Shown here piece by piece: positions 26,964 to 37,417 of a stretch of 64,000 bases of DNA (position 1 is its first letter; every line of letters starts with the position of its first letter). The stretch covers positions 124,001 to 188,000 of the forward strand of contig CANMWK010000011.1 of assembly GCA_947501615.1 (NCBI GenBank), in the 5' to 3' direction. A program made the position numbers and the translations under genes. Under the pieces are notes generated by a model, which worked only from the letters and a program-made list of their open reading frames with translations, was not told the DNA's origin and ran no database searches. The stretch comes from an uncultured Tenacibaculum sp. Its GTDB lineage: Bacteria; Bacteroidota; Bacteroidia; Flavobacteriales; Flavobacteriaceae.

Positions 26964-28235
26964 TTATTTATAAATAAGGTACTTGTCTCTAATAATGTTA
27001 AACTTTTTTAAACCAGACTGCCAAGTTTTTCTGATTTCTTCTTCAGATAAACCATCTTCAATCTGTTGTTGTAATTGTTTGGTTCCAGCTAATTTTGTAA
27101 AAAATGAAGTGAAAAATGTTTTTTCTTTAGAATGTGCTTTATGAGCATTATAGAATTCAATCAACCATTGTAAATTGAGTTGTTGCAATTTTTTTTCAGA
27201 AGATAAATTATAACCATAACATTCTTTGTTTTTGTGTTTAGGATATTTAGCACCTTCATTTGGTTTAGGTGTAAAGTGATAATTGTGTTTTTTCAAATGA
27301 TGAAAAGGAGAACCAACAACTTGAAATTGTTTTGAAGTTCCTCTACCTACAGAGACATTTGTTCCTTCAAAAAAACATAGACTAGGATATAAATTAATAG
27401 AAGTATCATTTGGTAAGTTTGGAGAAGGCTTGATTGGTAGACTGTACGTAGAATGATGCGTGTAATTTTTGATCGGTATTACAGTTAAATCGCATTCAAT
27501 TCCATTGTTTAACCACTTTTCTCCGTTAATCATTTTACCATATTCACCAATGGTCATTCCATATACCACAGGAACTTTATGCATCCCTATAAAACTTTTA
27601 TGTTCAGTTTCTAAAATAGGCCCGTCAACGTAATGCCCATTGGGATTAGGGCGATCTAAAACAAGTAAAGGGATATTTTGCTCGGCACAAGCTTCCATAA
27701 CATAATGTAAGGTAGAAATATAGGTGTAAAAACGAGTACCTACATCTTGAATATCAAAAATCATCAAATCGATGTCGTTTAATTGTTTAGCAGATGGTTT
27801 TTTGTTTTTCCCATATAATGAAATAATAGGTAAACCTGTTTTAGTATCAATTCCGTCTTTTACTTTTTCACCAGCATCTGCTTTACCTCTGAATCCATGT
27901 TCCGGAGCAAACACTTTTTTAACACTAATTTTTTCTGAATTATGCAAATAATCGACTAAGTGAATTTGTGTTATAGCTGGATTGAATTTCGATACTTTGT
28001 TGATTACTGAAGTCTGATTGGCTACAATTCCAACATTTTTATCTAAAAGTTTTGGTATATAAATGCCTGTCTGGTCTGCAGCGGGAATAATCAAAGTGTC
28101 TTTTTTCTCAATACTAGTTTTCTTCTCCTTTTTATTTGTAGTAGGTATTTGAGATGTCTGTTTACAAGAACTAAGAAAAAAAATCGTAGTTAAAAACAAG
28201 AATAAATATGTACTTTTGGTAGTATTAAAAAACAT
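26964..28235 (-). CDS. namZ: Exo-beta-N-acetylmuramidase NamZ-like lipoprotein (DUF1343)
   Basis: A 423-residue lipoprotein with lipobox LSSC (Cys about 24). After a charged linker the DUF1343 domain shows VGIVANQTSV, KVFAPEHGFRGKADAGEKV, MIFDIQDVGTRFYTYI and VLDRPNPNGHYVDGP, all family hallmarks. Known: characterised NamZ removes terminal MurNAc from peptidoglycan fragments, feeding cell-wall recycling. Located in the periplasm or on a membrane. Its ATG lies 4 bp from the start of the divergent permease gene, so their promoters sit in each other's 5' coding regions. Confidence 0.88.
   Translation of the reverse strand: MFFNTTKSTYLFLFLTTIFFLSSCKQTSQIPTTNKKEKKTSIEKKDTLIIPAADQTGIYIPKLLDKNVGIVANQTSVINKVSKFNPAITQIHLVDYLHNSEKISVKKVFAPEHGFRGKADAGEKVKDGIDTKTGLPIISLYGKNKKPSAKQLNDIDLMIFDIQDVGTRFYTYISTLHYVMEACAEQNIPLLVLDRPNPNGHYVDGPILETEHKSFIGMHKVPVVYGMTIGEYGKMINGEKWLNNGIECDLTVIPIKNYTHHSTYSLPIKPSPNLPNDTSINLYPSLCFFEGTNVSVGRGTSKQFQVVGSPFHHLKKHNYHFTPKPNEGAKYPKHKNKECYGYNLSSEKKLQQLNLQWLIEFYNAHKAHSKEKTFFTSFFTKLAGTKQLQQQIEDGLSEEEIRKTWQSGLKKFNIIRDKYLIYK
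28211..28218 (+). promoter_or_regulatory. -7 box of the FtsX-like permease gene
   Basis: TACTTTTG matches TAnnTTTG and lies within the 5' end of namZ. Transcription would begin near 28225, after the TTG at 28216, so the TTG at 28240 is the better permease start. The matching TTG box is imperfect. Confidence 0.45.
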
Positions 28236-28239
28236 TTCT

Positions 28240-29472
28240 TTGAATTACGAATTATTTATTGCCAAACGAATAATTGCTGGTAAAGCGCATAAAAATAGTA
28301 TATCGTCGCCAATTATAAAAATAGCTATAGTTGCTATTAGTCTGGGTATTGCTATAATGTCAATTTCTGTGTCTGTAAGTTTAGGCTTTAAAAACAAGAT
28401 TCGTGAGAAAATAGCAGGCTTTAAAGGTCATGTTCAAATTACAAATTTTGATAATAATAATTCTGATGTTTCTACAGTACCTATTAATTTAAATCAAGAT
28501 TTTTATCCAAATTTTAAAAATGTAAAAGGAATTAGAAAAGTACAACCTTACATAAACAAGGCGGGTTTAATAAGAACCAAAGAAAGTTTTCAAGGAGTTG
28601 TATTCAAAGGAGTAGATGCAGATTATGATTTTTCTTTTTTTAATGATTTTTTAGTTGAAGGTCGATTGTTGAATTATGATCAACCCCGAAATCGAGAGAT
28701 TTTAATTTCTGAATCTGTTGCAGATCAAATGGAATTAAAATTAAATGATACGTTAAATGTTGGCTTTCAAGTAGCTTCAAAAACAGGCTTTAAGCAACGA
28801 AAGCCTGTTGTTGTTGGGATTTACAAAACAGGATTTGCGGAATTCGATAATTCTATTATTGTTGGTGATATAAAAGAGGTTCAACATATTAATAGATGGA
28901 AGGAAGATCAGATTGGAGGTTTTGAAGTATTAATTGATAATTTTGATGAGCTAAAGGAAAAAGGAGAGGAGATTGATATGAATATTGGTCCAACTTTACA
29001 AGCGAATACATTATTACAGAATTTTAGATCGCTTTTCGATTGGTTAGAGCTGTTCGATAATAATGTTTTGTTTATTATTGCGATAATGATTTTAGTTGCA
29101 GGAATTAATATGATTACTGCTTTATTAGTGCTTATTTTAGAACGTGTGCAAATGATTGGGATATTAAAATCTCTAGGAAGTACCAATAAAGAAATTCGAA
29201 AGATATTTTTATATAATGCTTCGTATTTGATTTTAAAAGGTCTTTTTTGGGGGAATTTAATAGCTTTCTTATTGTTGTGTGTACAAAAGTATTTTAAGTT
29301 AATTAGTCTTGACCCTCAAACATATAATGTATCTACAGTGCCAATAGATTTTAATTTCTTTTATTTGTTGCTTTTGAATATAGGTACATTACTTTTATGT
29401 CTGATAATGTTACTGATTCCTTCAATGATTATCGCTAAAATTCAGCCTTCAAAAGCTATTAAGTTTGATTAA
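28240..29472 (+). CDS. FtsX/LolC-E-like ABC transporter permease
   Basis: A 410-residue inner-membrane permease. I use the TTG start giving MNYELFIAKRIIAGKAHKNS, which matches family N-termini; a TTG 24 bp upstream would precede the likely transcription start. One N-terminal helix, a large periplasmic MacB/LolE-like domain (about 60-250) and three C-terminal helices with the FtsX signature (IAIMILVAGINMITALLVLI, then GILKSLGSTNKEIRKIFL). Such permeases extract lipoproteins or export substrates with an ATPase of LolD type, which is not in this window. TTG start and lone permease are the oddities. Confidence 0.85.
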   Translation: MNYELFIAKRIIAGKAHKNSISSPIIKIAIVAISLGIAIMSISVSVSLGFKNKIREKIAGFKGHVQITNFDNNNSDVSTVPINLNQDFYPNFKNVKGIRKVQPYINKAGLIRTKESFQGVVFKGVDADYDFSFFNDFLVEGRLLNYDQPRNREILISESVADQMELKLNDTLNVGFQVASKTGFKQRKPVVVGIYKTGFAEFDNSIIVGDIKEVQHINRWKEDQIGGFEVLIDNFDELKEKGEEIDMNIGPTLQANTLLQNFRSLFDWLELFDNNVLFIIAIMILVAGINMITALLVLILERVQMIGILKSLGSTNKEIRKIFLYNASYLILKGLFWGNLIAFLLLCVQKYFKLISLDPQTYNVSTVPIDFNFFYLLLLNIGTLLLCLIMLLIPSMIIAKIQPSKAIKFD

Positions 29473-29483
29473 AGTTGATTTTT

Positions 29484-29602
29484 AGAGTCAAGAGTCAAGA
29501 GTCAAGAGTCAAGAGTCAAGAGTCAAGAATCAAGAGTCAAGAGTCAAGAGTCAAGAGTCAAGAATCAAGAATCAAGAATCAAGAATCAAGAATCAAGAAT
29601 CA
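29484..29602. repeat. Heptamer minisatellite (AGAGTCA/AGAATCA)17
   Basis: Seventeen perfect-length heptamers. Units run six AGAGTCA, one AGAATCA, four AGAGTCA, six AGAATCA, so the variants are in blocks as expected from slippage or unequal exchange. It fills the gap between two convergent gene ends. Confidence 0.97.
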
Positions 29603-29618
29603 AGAAAATTATAGTTTT

Positions 29619-30038
29619 TTATTGTTCAATTGCTCTTTTTAAAGCTTCATTCATACTAATAAAGCCATTTTTGACTTCAGAGTGAATCTTTTTTGAAAAT
29701 AGTGGGACTAAAAGTCCGAAGAACTTTTCAGAATGAATAAAAGTTGTGGTTCCATCTTTATTATCTTCTAACAAGAATTGGTGTTCTCCGTCAAAGAGTC
29801 CATTAAAAAGTAGTTTTCCTTTCCATTTTAATTCTTTGTTGATGTTGTATTTGAGAACTACTGGAGAGAATACCATGGAATCAATTTGGACATGGAGTTT
29901 TTCTCCCTTTTTAGGAGTTCCAGAGATATTGGTAATAAAAGGATTCCAATTTGGGTAATCATCAAAATCTAAAAGAATACGCCAAATTTTTTCTGGAGCT
30001 GCATGTATTTGTATTGAAGTAATAATTTCTGTTCTCAT
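29619..30038 (-). CDS. SRPBCC/START-like lipid-binding-fold protein
   Basis: A 139-residue single-domain protein of the SRPBCC (Bet v 1-like) fold: RTEIITSIQIHAAPEKIWRI at the start, then DDYPNWNPFI and a C-terminal helix (GFISMNEALKRAIEQ). I start it at the ATG at 30038 because upstream codons would overlap the regulator gene and are not conserved-looking. Members bind hydrophobic ligands or act as cyclases; no ligand can be named. It lies just after the Crp-like regulator gene and may be its target. Confidence 0.85.
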   Translation of the reverse strand: MRTEIITSIQIHAAPEKIWRILLDFDDYPNWNPFITNISGTPKKGEKLHVQIDSMVFSPVVLKYNINKELKWKGKLLFNGLFDGEHQFLLEDNKDGTTTFIHSEKFFGLLVPLFSKKIHSEVKNGFISMNEALKRAIEQ

Positions 30039-30097
30039 GAATTGTATTTTATGAAAACAAATTTCTGAAGGAATTGAACTGTTCCTCTTGATATAAA

Positions 30098-30667
30098 TCA
30101 AGAAGTATGTTTTTTACGAATTCTACTTAAAGTTTCTGGAGTCATACCTAACATTGATGCTAAATATTGTAAAGGAACTTCGTTAAATACTATTTTATTC
30201 TGATTGAAAAACTTCAAATAACGCTCTTCAGCATTTAAAGAAAGATGATCAAAAACTCGATTTTCGAGAATGGTAAAACAACTGGCGACAAACTTTTTTT
30301 CAATTTGATACCAATTTGGTAAAATTTGATAAAGCTTTTTATAGCTTTCTTTTGTAATAGTATACAGTACACAATCGTTTAATGCTTGCATGTTCCATCT
30401 CGATCTCTGATCAAAAATAAAGCTATGCAAATCAGTAATAAAATATCCCTCGGTTGAAATCCATTGTGTAATCTCTTTGTCACTTTCTGTAGCAAAAATG
30501 CGTATGAGCCCGCTTTTAATGAAGCTTAATTTTTCGCAATACTGACCTTTTCTTATAAAGTAGTTACCTTTTGATAAATCGATTTTAGTAAATAAATGCT
30601 CAATAGCTATAAATTCGTCATTGGTAATACCAAAATAAGATTGAATTTGTTGTTGTAATGCAATCAT
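30098..30667 (-). CDS. Crp/Fnr-family transcriptional regulator
   Basis: About 189 residues: a cyclic-nucleotide-binding-like beta-roll (GNYFIRKGQYCEKLSFIKSG, then RIFATESDKEITQWI) and a C-terminal winged helix (VPLQYLASMLGMTPETLSRI). The Arg-Ser of a true cAMP site is not obvious, so the effector is unknown. I choose the internal ATG at 30667 (MIALQQQIQSYFG); a start at 30712 would sit almost on the pyrG terminator. It precedes the SRPBCC gene in the same direction. Confidence 0.85.
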   Translation of the reverse strand: MIALQQQIQSYFGITNDEFIAIEHLFTKIDLSKGNYFIRKGQYCEKLSFIKSGLIRIFATESDKEITQWISTEGYFITDLHSFIFDQRSRWNMQALNDCVLYTITKESYKKLYQILPNWYQIEKKFVASCFTILENRVFDHLSLNAEERYLKFFNQNKIVFNEVPLQYLASMLGMTPETLSRIRKKHTS

Positions 30668-30714
30668 ATAAAGCAATAGTTTATTGTACTCTAAAGATAT
30701 CGTTTTTAACATAA

Positions 30715-30742
30715 AAAAGCATCAACTAGTGTTGATGCTTTT
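30715..30742 (-). terminator. Rho-independent terminator of pyrG
   Basis: Perfect 12-bp stem AAAAGCATCAAC with loop TAGT, 22 bp after the pyrG stop. Confidence 0.88.
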
Positions 30743-30764
30743 GAAAATATAACATTTAGAAACT

Positions 30765-32384
<1,620 letters not shown>

Positions 32385-32395
32385 TTAGGTTTGCG

Positions 32396-32425
32396 CAAAA
32401 GTAATAACAATGATAGATTTTGCAA
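32396..32425 (-). promoter_or_regulatory. pyrG promoter (TTG-N19-TAnnTTTG)
   Basis: On the minus strand TTG (32423-32425), exactly 19 bp, then TACTTTTG (32396-32403), ending 17 bp before the ATG. Full match to the Bacteroidota housekeeping consensus, predicting a leader of only about 10 nt, too short for attenuation. Confidence 0.75.
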
Positions 32426-32495
32426 TTAAAAAACATAAAAAAAATGTCTGAAAATTGACTAAAAAAAAATATTCTAAAAAAAAACTTTGTATAGC

Positions 32496-32525
32496 TTGTT
32501 AAAACAAAAAACTGTTGTATATTTG
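32496..32525 (+). promoter_or_regulatory. rpmH promoter (TTG-N19-TAnnTTTG)
   Basis: TTG (32496-32498), 19 bp, TATATTTG (32518-32525). Full consensus match, leaving a leader of about 65 nt before rpmH. Together with the pyrG promoter it accounts for the 219-bp divergent intergenic region. Confidence 0.75.
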
Positions 32526-32597
32526 CCCACGCTTTTAGCAGTCGATATTTCACTATTAGCAAAAGATAAGTTTAAAGAATTTTAAGTTTTATTTAAA

Positions 32598-32759
32598 ATG
32601 AGTAAAAGAACCTACCAACCATCAAAAAGAAAGAGAAGAAACAAACACGGTTTCCGCGAAAGAATGGCTTCTGCTAATGGTAGAAAAGTATTAGCTAGAA
32701 GAAGAGCGAAAGGAAGAAAAAAATTATCGGTTTCATCTGAAACGAGACCTAAAAAATAA
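32598..32759 (+). CDS. rpmH: 50S ribosomal protein L34
   Basis: A 53-residue basic protein, [20 protein letters not shown], then [20 protein letters not shown] and a slightly longer tail. This is the universal L34 sequence pattern (GFRxRMxTxxGRxVLxRRRxKGRxxL). The stop is TAA at 32757, followed by a strong terminator, so it is transcribed alone. Unlike many bacteria, it is not beside dnaA or rnpA here. Confidence 0.98.
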   Translation: MSKRTYQPSKRKRRNKHGFRERMASANGRKVLARRRAKGRKKLSVSSETRPKK

Positions 32760-32783
32760 TGATTGATATATCATTCATATAGA

Positions 32784-32815
32784 GGTGTTACTTTTTTATA
32801 GTAACACCTTTTTTT
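32784..32815 (+). terminator. Rho-independent terminator of rpmH
   Basis: GGTGTTAC/GTAACACC stem, 9-nt loop, then a run of seven T. Confidence 0.92.
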
Positions 32816-32864
32816 ATACCTAGTCAAATTTTATACTTTTACATAAACACGCAAAACAACACAA

Positions 32865-35717
32865 ATGCCAAAGAGAGAAGAGCTAAAATCGATTTTAATT
32901 ATTGGATCTGGACCAATTGTTATTGGTCAAGCATGTGAATTTGATTATTCAGGTTCGCAAGCATTACGTTCTTTAAGAGAGGATGGAATAGAAACAATTC
33001 TTATCAATTCTAACCCTGCGACTATAATGACAGACCCTTCAATGGCCGATCATGTATACTTATTGCCATTGAATACGCGTTCTATTATAAAAATTTTAAA
33101 AGAGCACCCACAAATTGATGCAGTACTACCAACTATGGGAGGACAAACAGCATTAAATTTATGTATAGAGGCTGATGAAAAAGGTATTTGGGAAGATTTT
33201 GGAGTAGAGATTATAGGAGTAGATATTGATGCCATTAATATCACTGAGGATAGAGAGAAGTTTAGAGAGTTAATGGGGACTATTGATGTGCCAATGGCTC
33301 CACAAGCTACAGCTACTTCATATTTAAAAGGTAAAGAGATTGCTCAAGAATTTGGTTTTCCATTATGTATTAGAGCATCGTTCACATTAGGTGGGGCAGG
33401 AGCTTCTATTGTATATAATGAAGAAGAATTTGAAGAATCATTAACTAGAGGTTTAGAGATTTCTCCGATCCATGAGGTAATGATTGATAAAGCCATGATG
33501 GGATGGAAAGAATATGAGTTAGAATTACTTCGTGATGATAACGATAATGTTGTTATTATCTGTTCTATCGAAAATATGGATCCAATGGGAATTCATACTG
33601 GAGATTCTATTACAGTTGCTCCAGCAATGACATTATCTGATAAAACGTATCAGAAAATGCGTGATATGGCAATTAAAATGATGCGTAGTATTGGTGAATT
33701 TGCAGGGGGATGTAATGTTCAGTTTGCTGTTTCTCCAGACGAAAAAGAAGATATTATTGCTATTGAAATTAATCCACGTGTATCTCGTTCTTCTGCTTTA
33801 GCAAGTAAGGCAACAGGATATCCAATTGCAAAAATCGCTTCTAAGTTAGCCATCGGTTATACTTTAGATGAATTAGATAACCAAATTACAAAGTCTACTT
33901 CTGCGTTATTTGAGCCAACTTTAGATTATGTTATTGTAAAGATTCCTCGTTGGAACTTTGATAAATTCGAAGGTTCTGATAGAACTTTAGGGTTGCAAAT
34001 GAAAGCAGTAGGTGAGGTAATGGGAATTGGACGTTCGTTCCAAGAAGCATTACATAAAGCCACTCAATCTTTAGAGATCAAACGTAACGGTTTAGGTGCA
34101 GACGGAAAAGGATATAAAGATTATAACCAAGTCATAGATAAATTAACTCACGCTAGTTGGGATCGTGTTTTCGCAATCTACGATGCTATTGCTATGGGAA
34201 TTCCTTTAAGTAAGATTTACGATATCACTAAGATTGATATGTGGTATTTAAAGCAATACGAAGAGTTATTTCACTTAGAGAAGGAAATCTCTACCTATAC
34301 AATTGATACTTTAGATAGAGAGTTATTATTGGAAGCTAAACAAAAAGGATATGGAGATCGTCAGATCGCTCATATGTTAAATTGTTTAGAAAGTGAAGTG
34401 TATAAAAAACGTGAGGAGTACAATATTAAACGTGTATATAAGTTAGTAGATACTTGTGCAGCAGAGTTTAAAGCCCAAACACCATATTACTATTCAACAT
34501 TCGAACAAGAAATTGAAAAGGCTAATGGAGAGCGTTATGTAGCAAATGAAAGTGAAGTTTCTGACAAGAAAAAAATTATTGTTTTAGGATCAGGACCTAA
34601 CCGTATTGGACAAGGTATTGAATTCGATTATTGTTGTGTACATGGGGTATATGCAGCTAAAGAAGCTGGTTACGAAACTATTATGATTAACTGTAATCCA
34701 GAAACTGTTTCTACAGATTTCGATACTGCAGATAAATTATACTTCGAACCTGTTTTCTGGGAACACATCTACGACATCATTAAACATGAGAAACCAGAAG
34801 GTGTTATTGTTCAATTAGGTGGACAAACAGCTTTAAAGTTAGCTGAAAAGTTAGATAGATATGGTATTCCAATTATTGGAACAAGCTACAAAGCGTTAGA
34901 TTTAGCAGAAGATAGAGGGAGTTTCTCTACATTATTAAAAGAAAACAATATTCCTTATCCTGAATTTGGTGTGGCAGAAAATGCTGATGAGGCATTAAAG
35001 TTGGCAGATGAGTTGGATTTTCCAATTTTAGTACGTCCTTCATATGTATTAGGAGGTCAAGGAATGAAGATTGTAATCAACAAAGAAGAGTTATTAGAAC
35101 ACGTAGTAGATTTATTACGTAAGATTCCAAATAACAAATTATTATTAGATCATTATTTAGAAGGTGCAATTGAAGCAGAAGCAGATGCAATTTGTGATGG
35201 CGAAAATGTATACATTATCGGTATTATGGAGCATATAGAGCCTTGTGGAATTCACTCAGGAGATTCTAATGCTACATTACCTGCTTTTAACTTAGGAGAG
35301 TTAGTGTTAGATCAAATAAGAGAGTATACAAAAACAATAGCACTAGCATTAGATACTGTTGGATTAATTAATATTCAGTTTGCTATAAAAGATGATAAAG
35401 TATACATCATTGAAGCAAACCCTAGAGCATCTAGAACGGTTCCGTTTATTGCAAAAGCCTATAAAGAACCTTATGTAAACTATGCTACTAAGGTAATGTT
35501 AGGAGATAAAAAGGTAACTGATTTTGATTTTAATCCGCAGTTGGAAGGATTTGCAATCAAGCAACCAGTATTCTCTTTTAATAAATTTCCAAATGTAAAT
35601 AAGAATCTAGGACCAGAAATGAAGAGTACAGGAGAGAGCATCTTATTTATAGATAATTTAAGAGATGATCAGTTTTACGACATATATTCTAGAAGAAAGA
35701 TGTATTTGAGTAAGTAA
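32865..35717 (+). CDS. carB: Carbamoyl-phosphate synthase large subunit, lacking the allosteric domain
   Basis: A 950-residue synthetase with the two homologous ATP-grasp halves: LIIGSGPIVIGQACEFDYSG at the N-terminus and VLGSGPNRIGQGIEFDYCC at about residue 575, each followed by its GGQTALNL or GGQTALKL motif. It makes carbamoyl phosphate for pyrimidines and arginine. E. coli CarB is 1073 residues; this one ends at LGPEMKSTGESI and DIYSRRKMYLSK, so the roughly 120-residue MGS-like allosteric domain (UMP/IMP/ornithine site) is absent. The stop is followed by a clean terminator, so it is not obviously a truncation. carA is elsewhere. Confidence 0.97.
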   Translation: MPKREELKSILIIGSGPIVIGQACEFDYSGSQALRSLREDGIETILINSNPATIMTDPSMADHVYLLPLNTRSIIKILKEHPQIDAVLPTMGGQTALNLCIEADEKGIWEDFGVEIIGVDIDAINITEDREKFRELMGTIDVPMAPQATATSYLKGKEIAQEFGFPLCIRASFTLGGAGASIVYNEEEFEESLTRGLEISPIHEVMIDKAMMGWKEYELELLRDDNDNVVIICSIENMDPMGIHTGDSITVAPAMTLSDKTYQKMRDMAIKMMRSIGEFAGGCNVQFAVSPDEKEDIIAIEINPRVSRSSALASKATGYPIAKIASKLAIGYTLDELDNQITKSTSALFEPTLDYVIVKIPRWNFDKFEGSDRTLGLQMKAVGEVMGIGRSFQEALHKATQSLEIKRNGLGADGKGYKDYNQVIDKLTHASWDRVFAIYDAIAMGIPLSKIYDITKIDMWYLKQYEELFHLEKEISTYTIDTLDRELLLEAKQKGYGDRQIAHMLNCLESEVYKKREEYNIKRVYKLVDTCAAEFKAQTPYYYSTFEQEIEKANGERYVANESEVSDKKKIIVLGSGPNRIGQGIEFDYCCVHGVYAAKEAGYETIMINCNPETVSTDFDTADKLYFEPVFWEHIYDIIKHEKPEGVIVQLGGQTALKLAEKLDRYGIPIIGTSYKALDLAEDRGSFSTLLKENNIPYPEFGVAENADEALKLADELDFPILVRPSYVLGGQGMKIVINKEELLEHVVDLLRKIPNNKLLLDHYLEGAIEAEADAICDGENVYIIGIMEHIEPCGIHSGDSNATLPAFNLGELVLDQIREYTKTIALALDTVGLINIQFAIKDDKVYIIEANPRASRTVPFIAKAYKEPYVNYATKVMLGDKKVTDFDFNPQLEGFAIKQPVFSFNKFPNVNKNLGPEMKSTGESILFIDNLRDDQFYDIYSRRKMYLSK

Positions 35718-35741
35718 TAATTTACTAGTAAAGCATACCAT

Positions 35742-35767
35742 AAACCTGAAGAGAGATCTTCAGGTTT
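35742..35767 (+). terminator. Rho-independent terminator of carB
   Basis: AAACCTGAAGA/TCTTCAGGTTT perfect 11-bp stem with GAGA loop and T-run. A near copy follows DUF1501 at 39122-39149. Confidence 0.9.
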
Positions 35768-35921
35768 TTTTTGAAGAAAATATACTTATATAGTGTTGCT
35801 TAATAGTATTTAAGATTAAAGGTAAAATAACATTAATATAAGATAAGATAGAGTAATACTTTTATTTGATTGTCGTTGTAGATTAGACGTCAGCCCCTTA
35901 AATGTTATAATAAATAAAAGT

Positions 35922-37412
35922 ATGGAAATAAAAAATTGTAATACTTCTTCTATTACAAGTTTAAACACTCCTCTGTCTATTGAAAATGTTAAACATTTAT
36001 TTAGAAGAGTTGGATTTGGAATAAATCATGAAGAAGCAACAAAATTAGCAGGAAAAAATCCAGAAGAAGTTGTTGATACAATTATTACTGATGCTATAAA
36101 TTCGAATCCTATAGATCGACCAATTTGGCATGATTGGGATATAAATGATTACCCTACAAATAATGCAGATAGAAATAAACTTCTAGTAGAACAATTTGAA
36201 GAACATAAATACGAATACATTGATTTTTTAAGAAAAAATAATCTTATAGGAAGATTAAGTTTTTTTTGGACAAGTCATTTTGTTACCACAAGAACGTCGC
36301 ATTTTTGTAATTCTTATCAATCTCAATATGTTGAATGTATTAACAAGTATTCAATAGGTAATTTTAAAGATTTTACTAGAGAAATAGGATTAACTAATGC
36401 CATGCTAATTTATTTAGATGGAGCTTTTAGTAAAAAAGATAATCCTAATGAGAATTATGCTAGAGAATTATATGAACTATTTACTTTAGGTGAAGGAATT
36501 GGTTATACTGAACAAGATATTGTAGAAACATCAAGAGCTTTAACAGGATATTTTATTGAAGGAGTTAGCCATACCAAATGTAGTCCTATAGTATTTAAAA
36601 GTGAGAATTTCGATAATACAGAGAAAGAAATTTTTGGTAAAAAAGGCAATTGGGATTACTTTGATGTTATAGAGATTTTATTTGAAGAAAAGAAAGAACT
36701 TATTGCGCAGCATATTTGTAGGAAATTTTATAATTTTTTCGTGCATCCAGATGCAAGATCAAGCAAAGCAGAAGAAATAATAAACGAGTTAGCAATTACC
36801 TTTGTAGCAAATAATTTCGAAATTGCTCCAGTTTTGAGTATGTTGTTTAAAAGTGAACATTTTTATGATAATTCCACAGTTGGGGTGATTATAAAGAGTC
36901 CTTTTGATCTGTTTTTAAATGCTACTAAAGAATTAAGTATCCCTTTTACAGATAGAGCTTTTGCTGTTATTCAACAAGGAACACGAGGAACAGGACAACG
37001 AATTTTTTCTCCTCCAGACGTCTCTGGCTGGGATAGGGATCAAGGTTGGATTAATAGTGATTTTATCATTAATAGATGGTTGTTTTTAGAGGGATATATA
37101 CAAGAAGCCTTTTTTAATGACAAAGAATCTTTTCGAAAACTGGCTTTAACTATAGTTGGAGATATAGGTAATACTACTAATAATCCTGATACTATAGCTA
37201 GATTAATTATAGATGCGATTCTGGCTAAAGGTTTACATTCTGAGGACGATTATCAGGCTGCTTTTGATATATTCAGAAGTGATGTTTCTGAGACATATTA
37301 TGAGGGGGGATCAACTCCATTTTGGACATTAGCAACCTTTCAAAAAGCACCAACCCAAGTCTTTTTGTTGATTAAATACTTAGTTAGAGAACCTGAATTT
37401 CAATTAAAATAA
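35922..37412 (+). CDS. DUF1800 family protein
   Basis: A 496-residue protein with DUF1800 hallmarks: HLFRRVGFGINHEEATKLAG, RLSFFWTSHFVT, the NPNENYARELYELFTLGEGI signature (about residue 180) and FSPPDVSGWDRDQGWI. No signal peptide is visible. It is 5 bp upstream of a DUF1501 gene, a pairing seen widely in Bacteroidota, Planctomycetota and Proteobacteria. The family has no settled biochemical function; the pair is often discussed as exported or surface material. The two should be co-transcribed up to the terminator at 39122. Confidence 0.87.
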   Translation: MEIKNCNTSSITSLNTPLSIENVKHLFRRVGFGINHEEATKLAGKNPEEVVDTIITDAINSNPIDRPIWHDWDINDYPTNNADRNKLLVEQFEEHKYEYIDFLRKNNLIGRLSFFWTSHFVTTRTSHFCNSYQSQYVECINKYSIGNFKDFTREIGLTNAMLIYLDGAFSKKDNPNENYARELYELFTLGEGIGYTEQDIVETSRALTGYFIEGVSHTKCSPIVFKSENFDNTEKEIFGKKGNWDYFDVIEILFEEKKELIAQHICRKFYNFFVHPDARSSKAEEIINELAITFVANNFEIAPVLSMLFKSEHFYDNSTVGVIIKSPFDLFLNATKELSIPFTDRAFAVIQQGTRGTGQRIFSPPDVSGWDRDQGWINSDFIINRWLFLEGYIQEAFFNDKESFRKLALTIVGDIGNTTNNPDTIARLIIDAILAKGLHSEDDYQAAFDIFRSDVSETYYEGGSTPFWTLATFQKAPTQVFLLIKYLVREPEFQLK

Positions 37413-37417
37413 AAGCT

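Noticed and set aside
29484..29602. Short regular repeats that could suggest a CRISPR array.
   Set aside because: Seven-base tandem units without spacers, and no cas genes.
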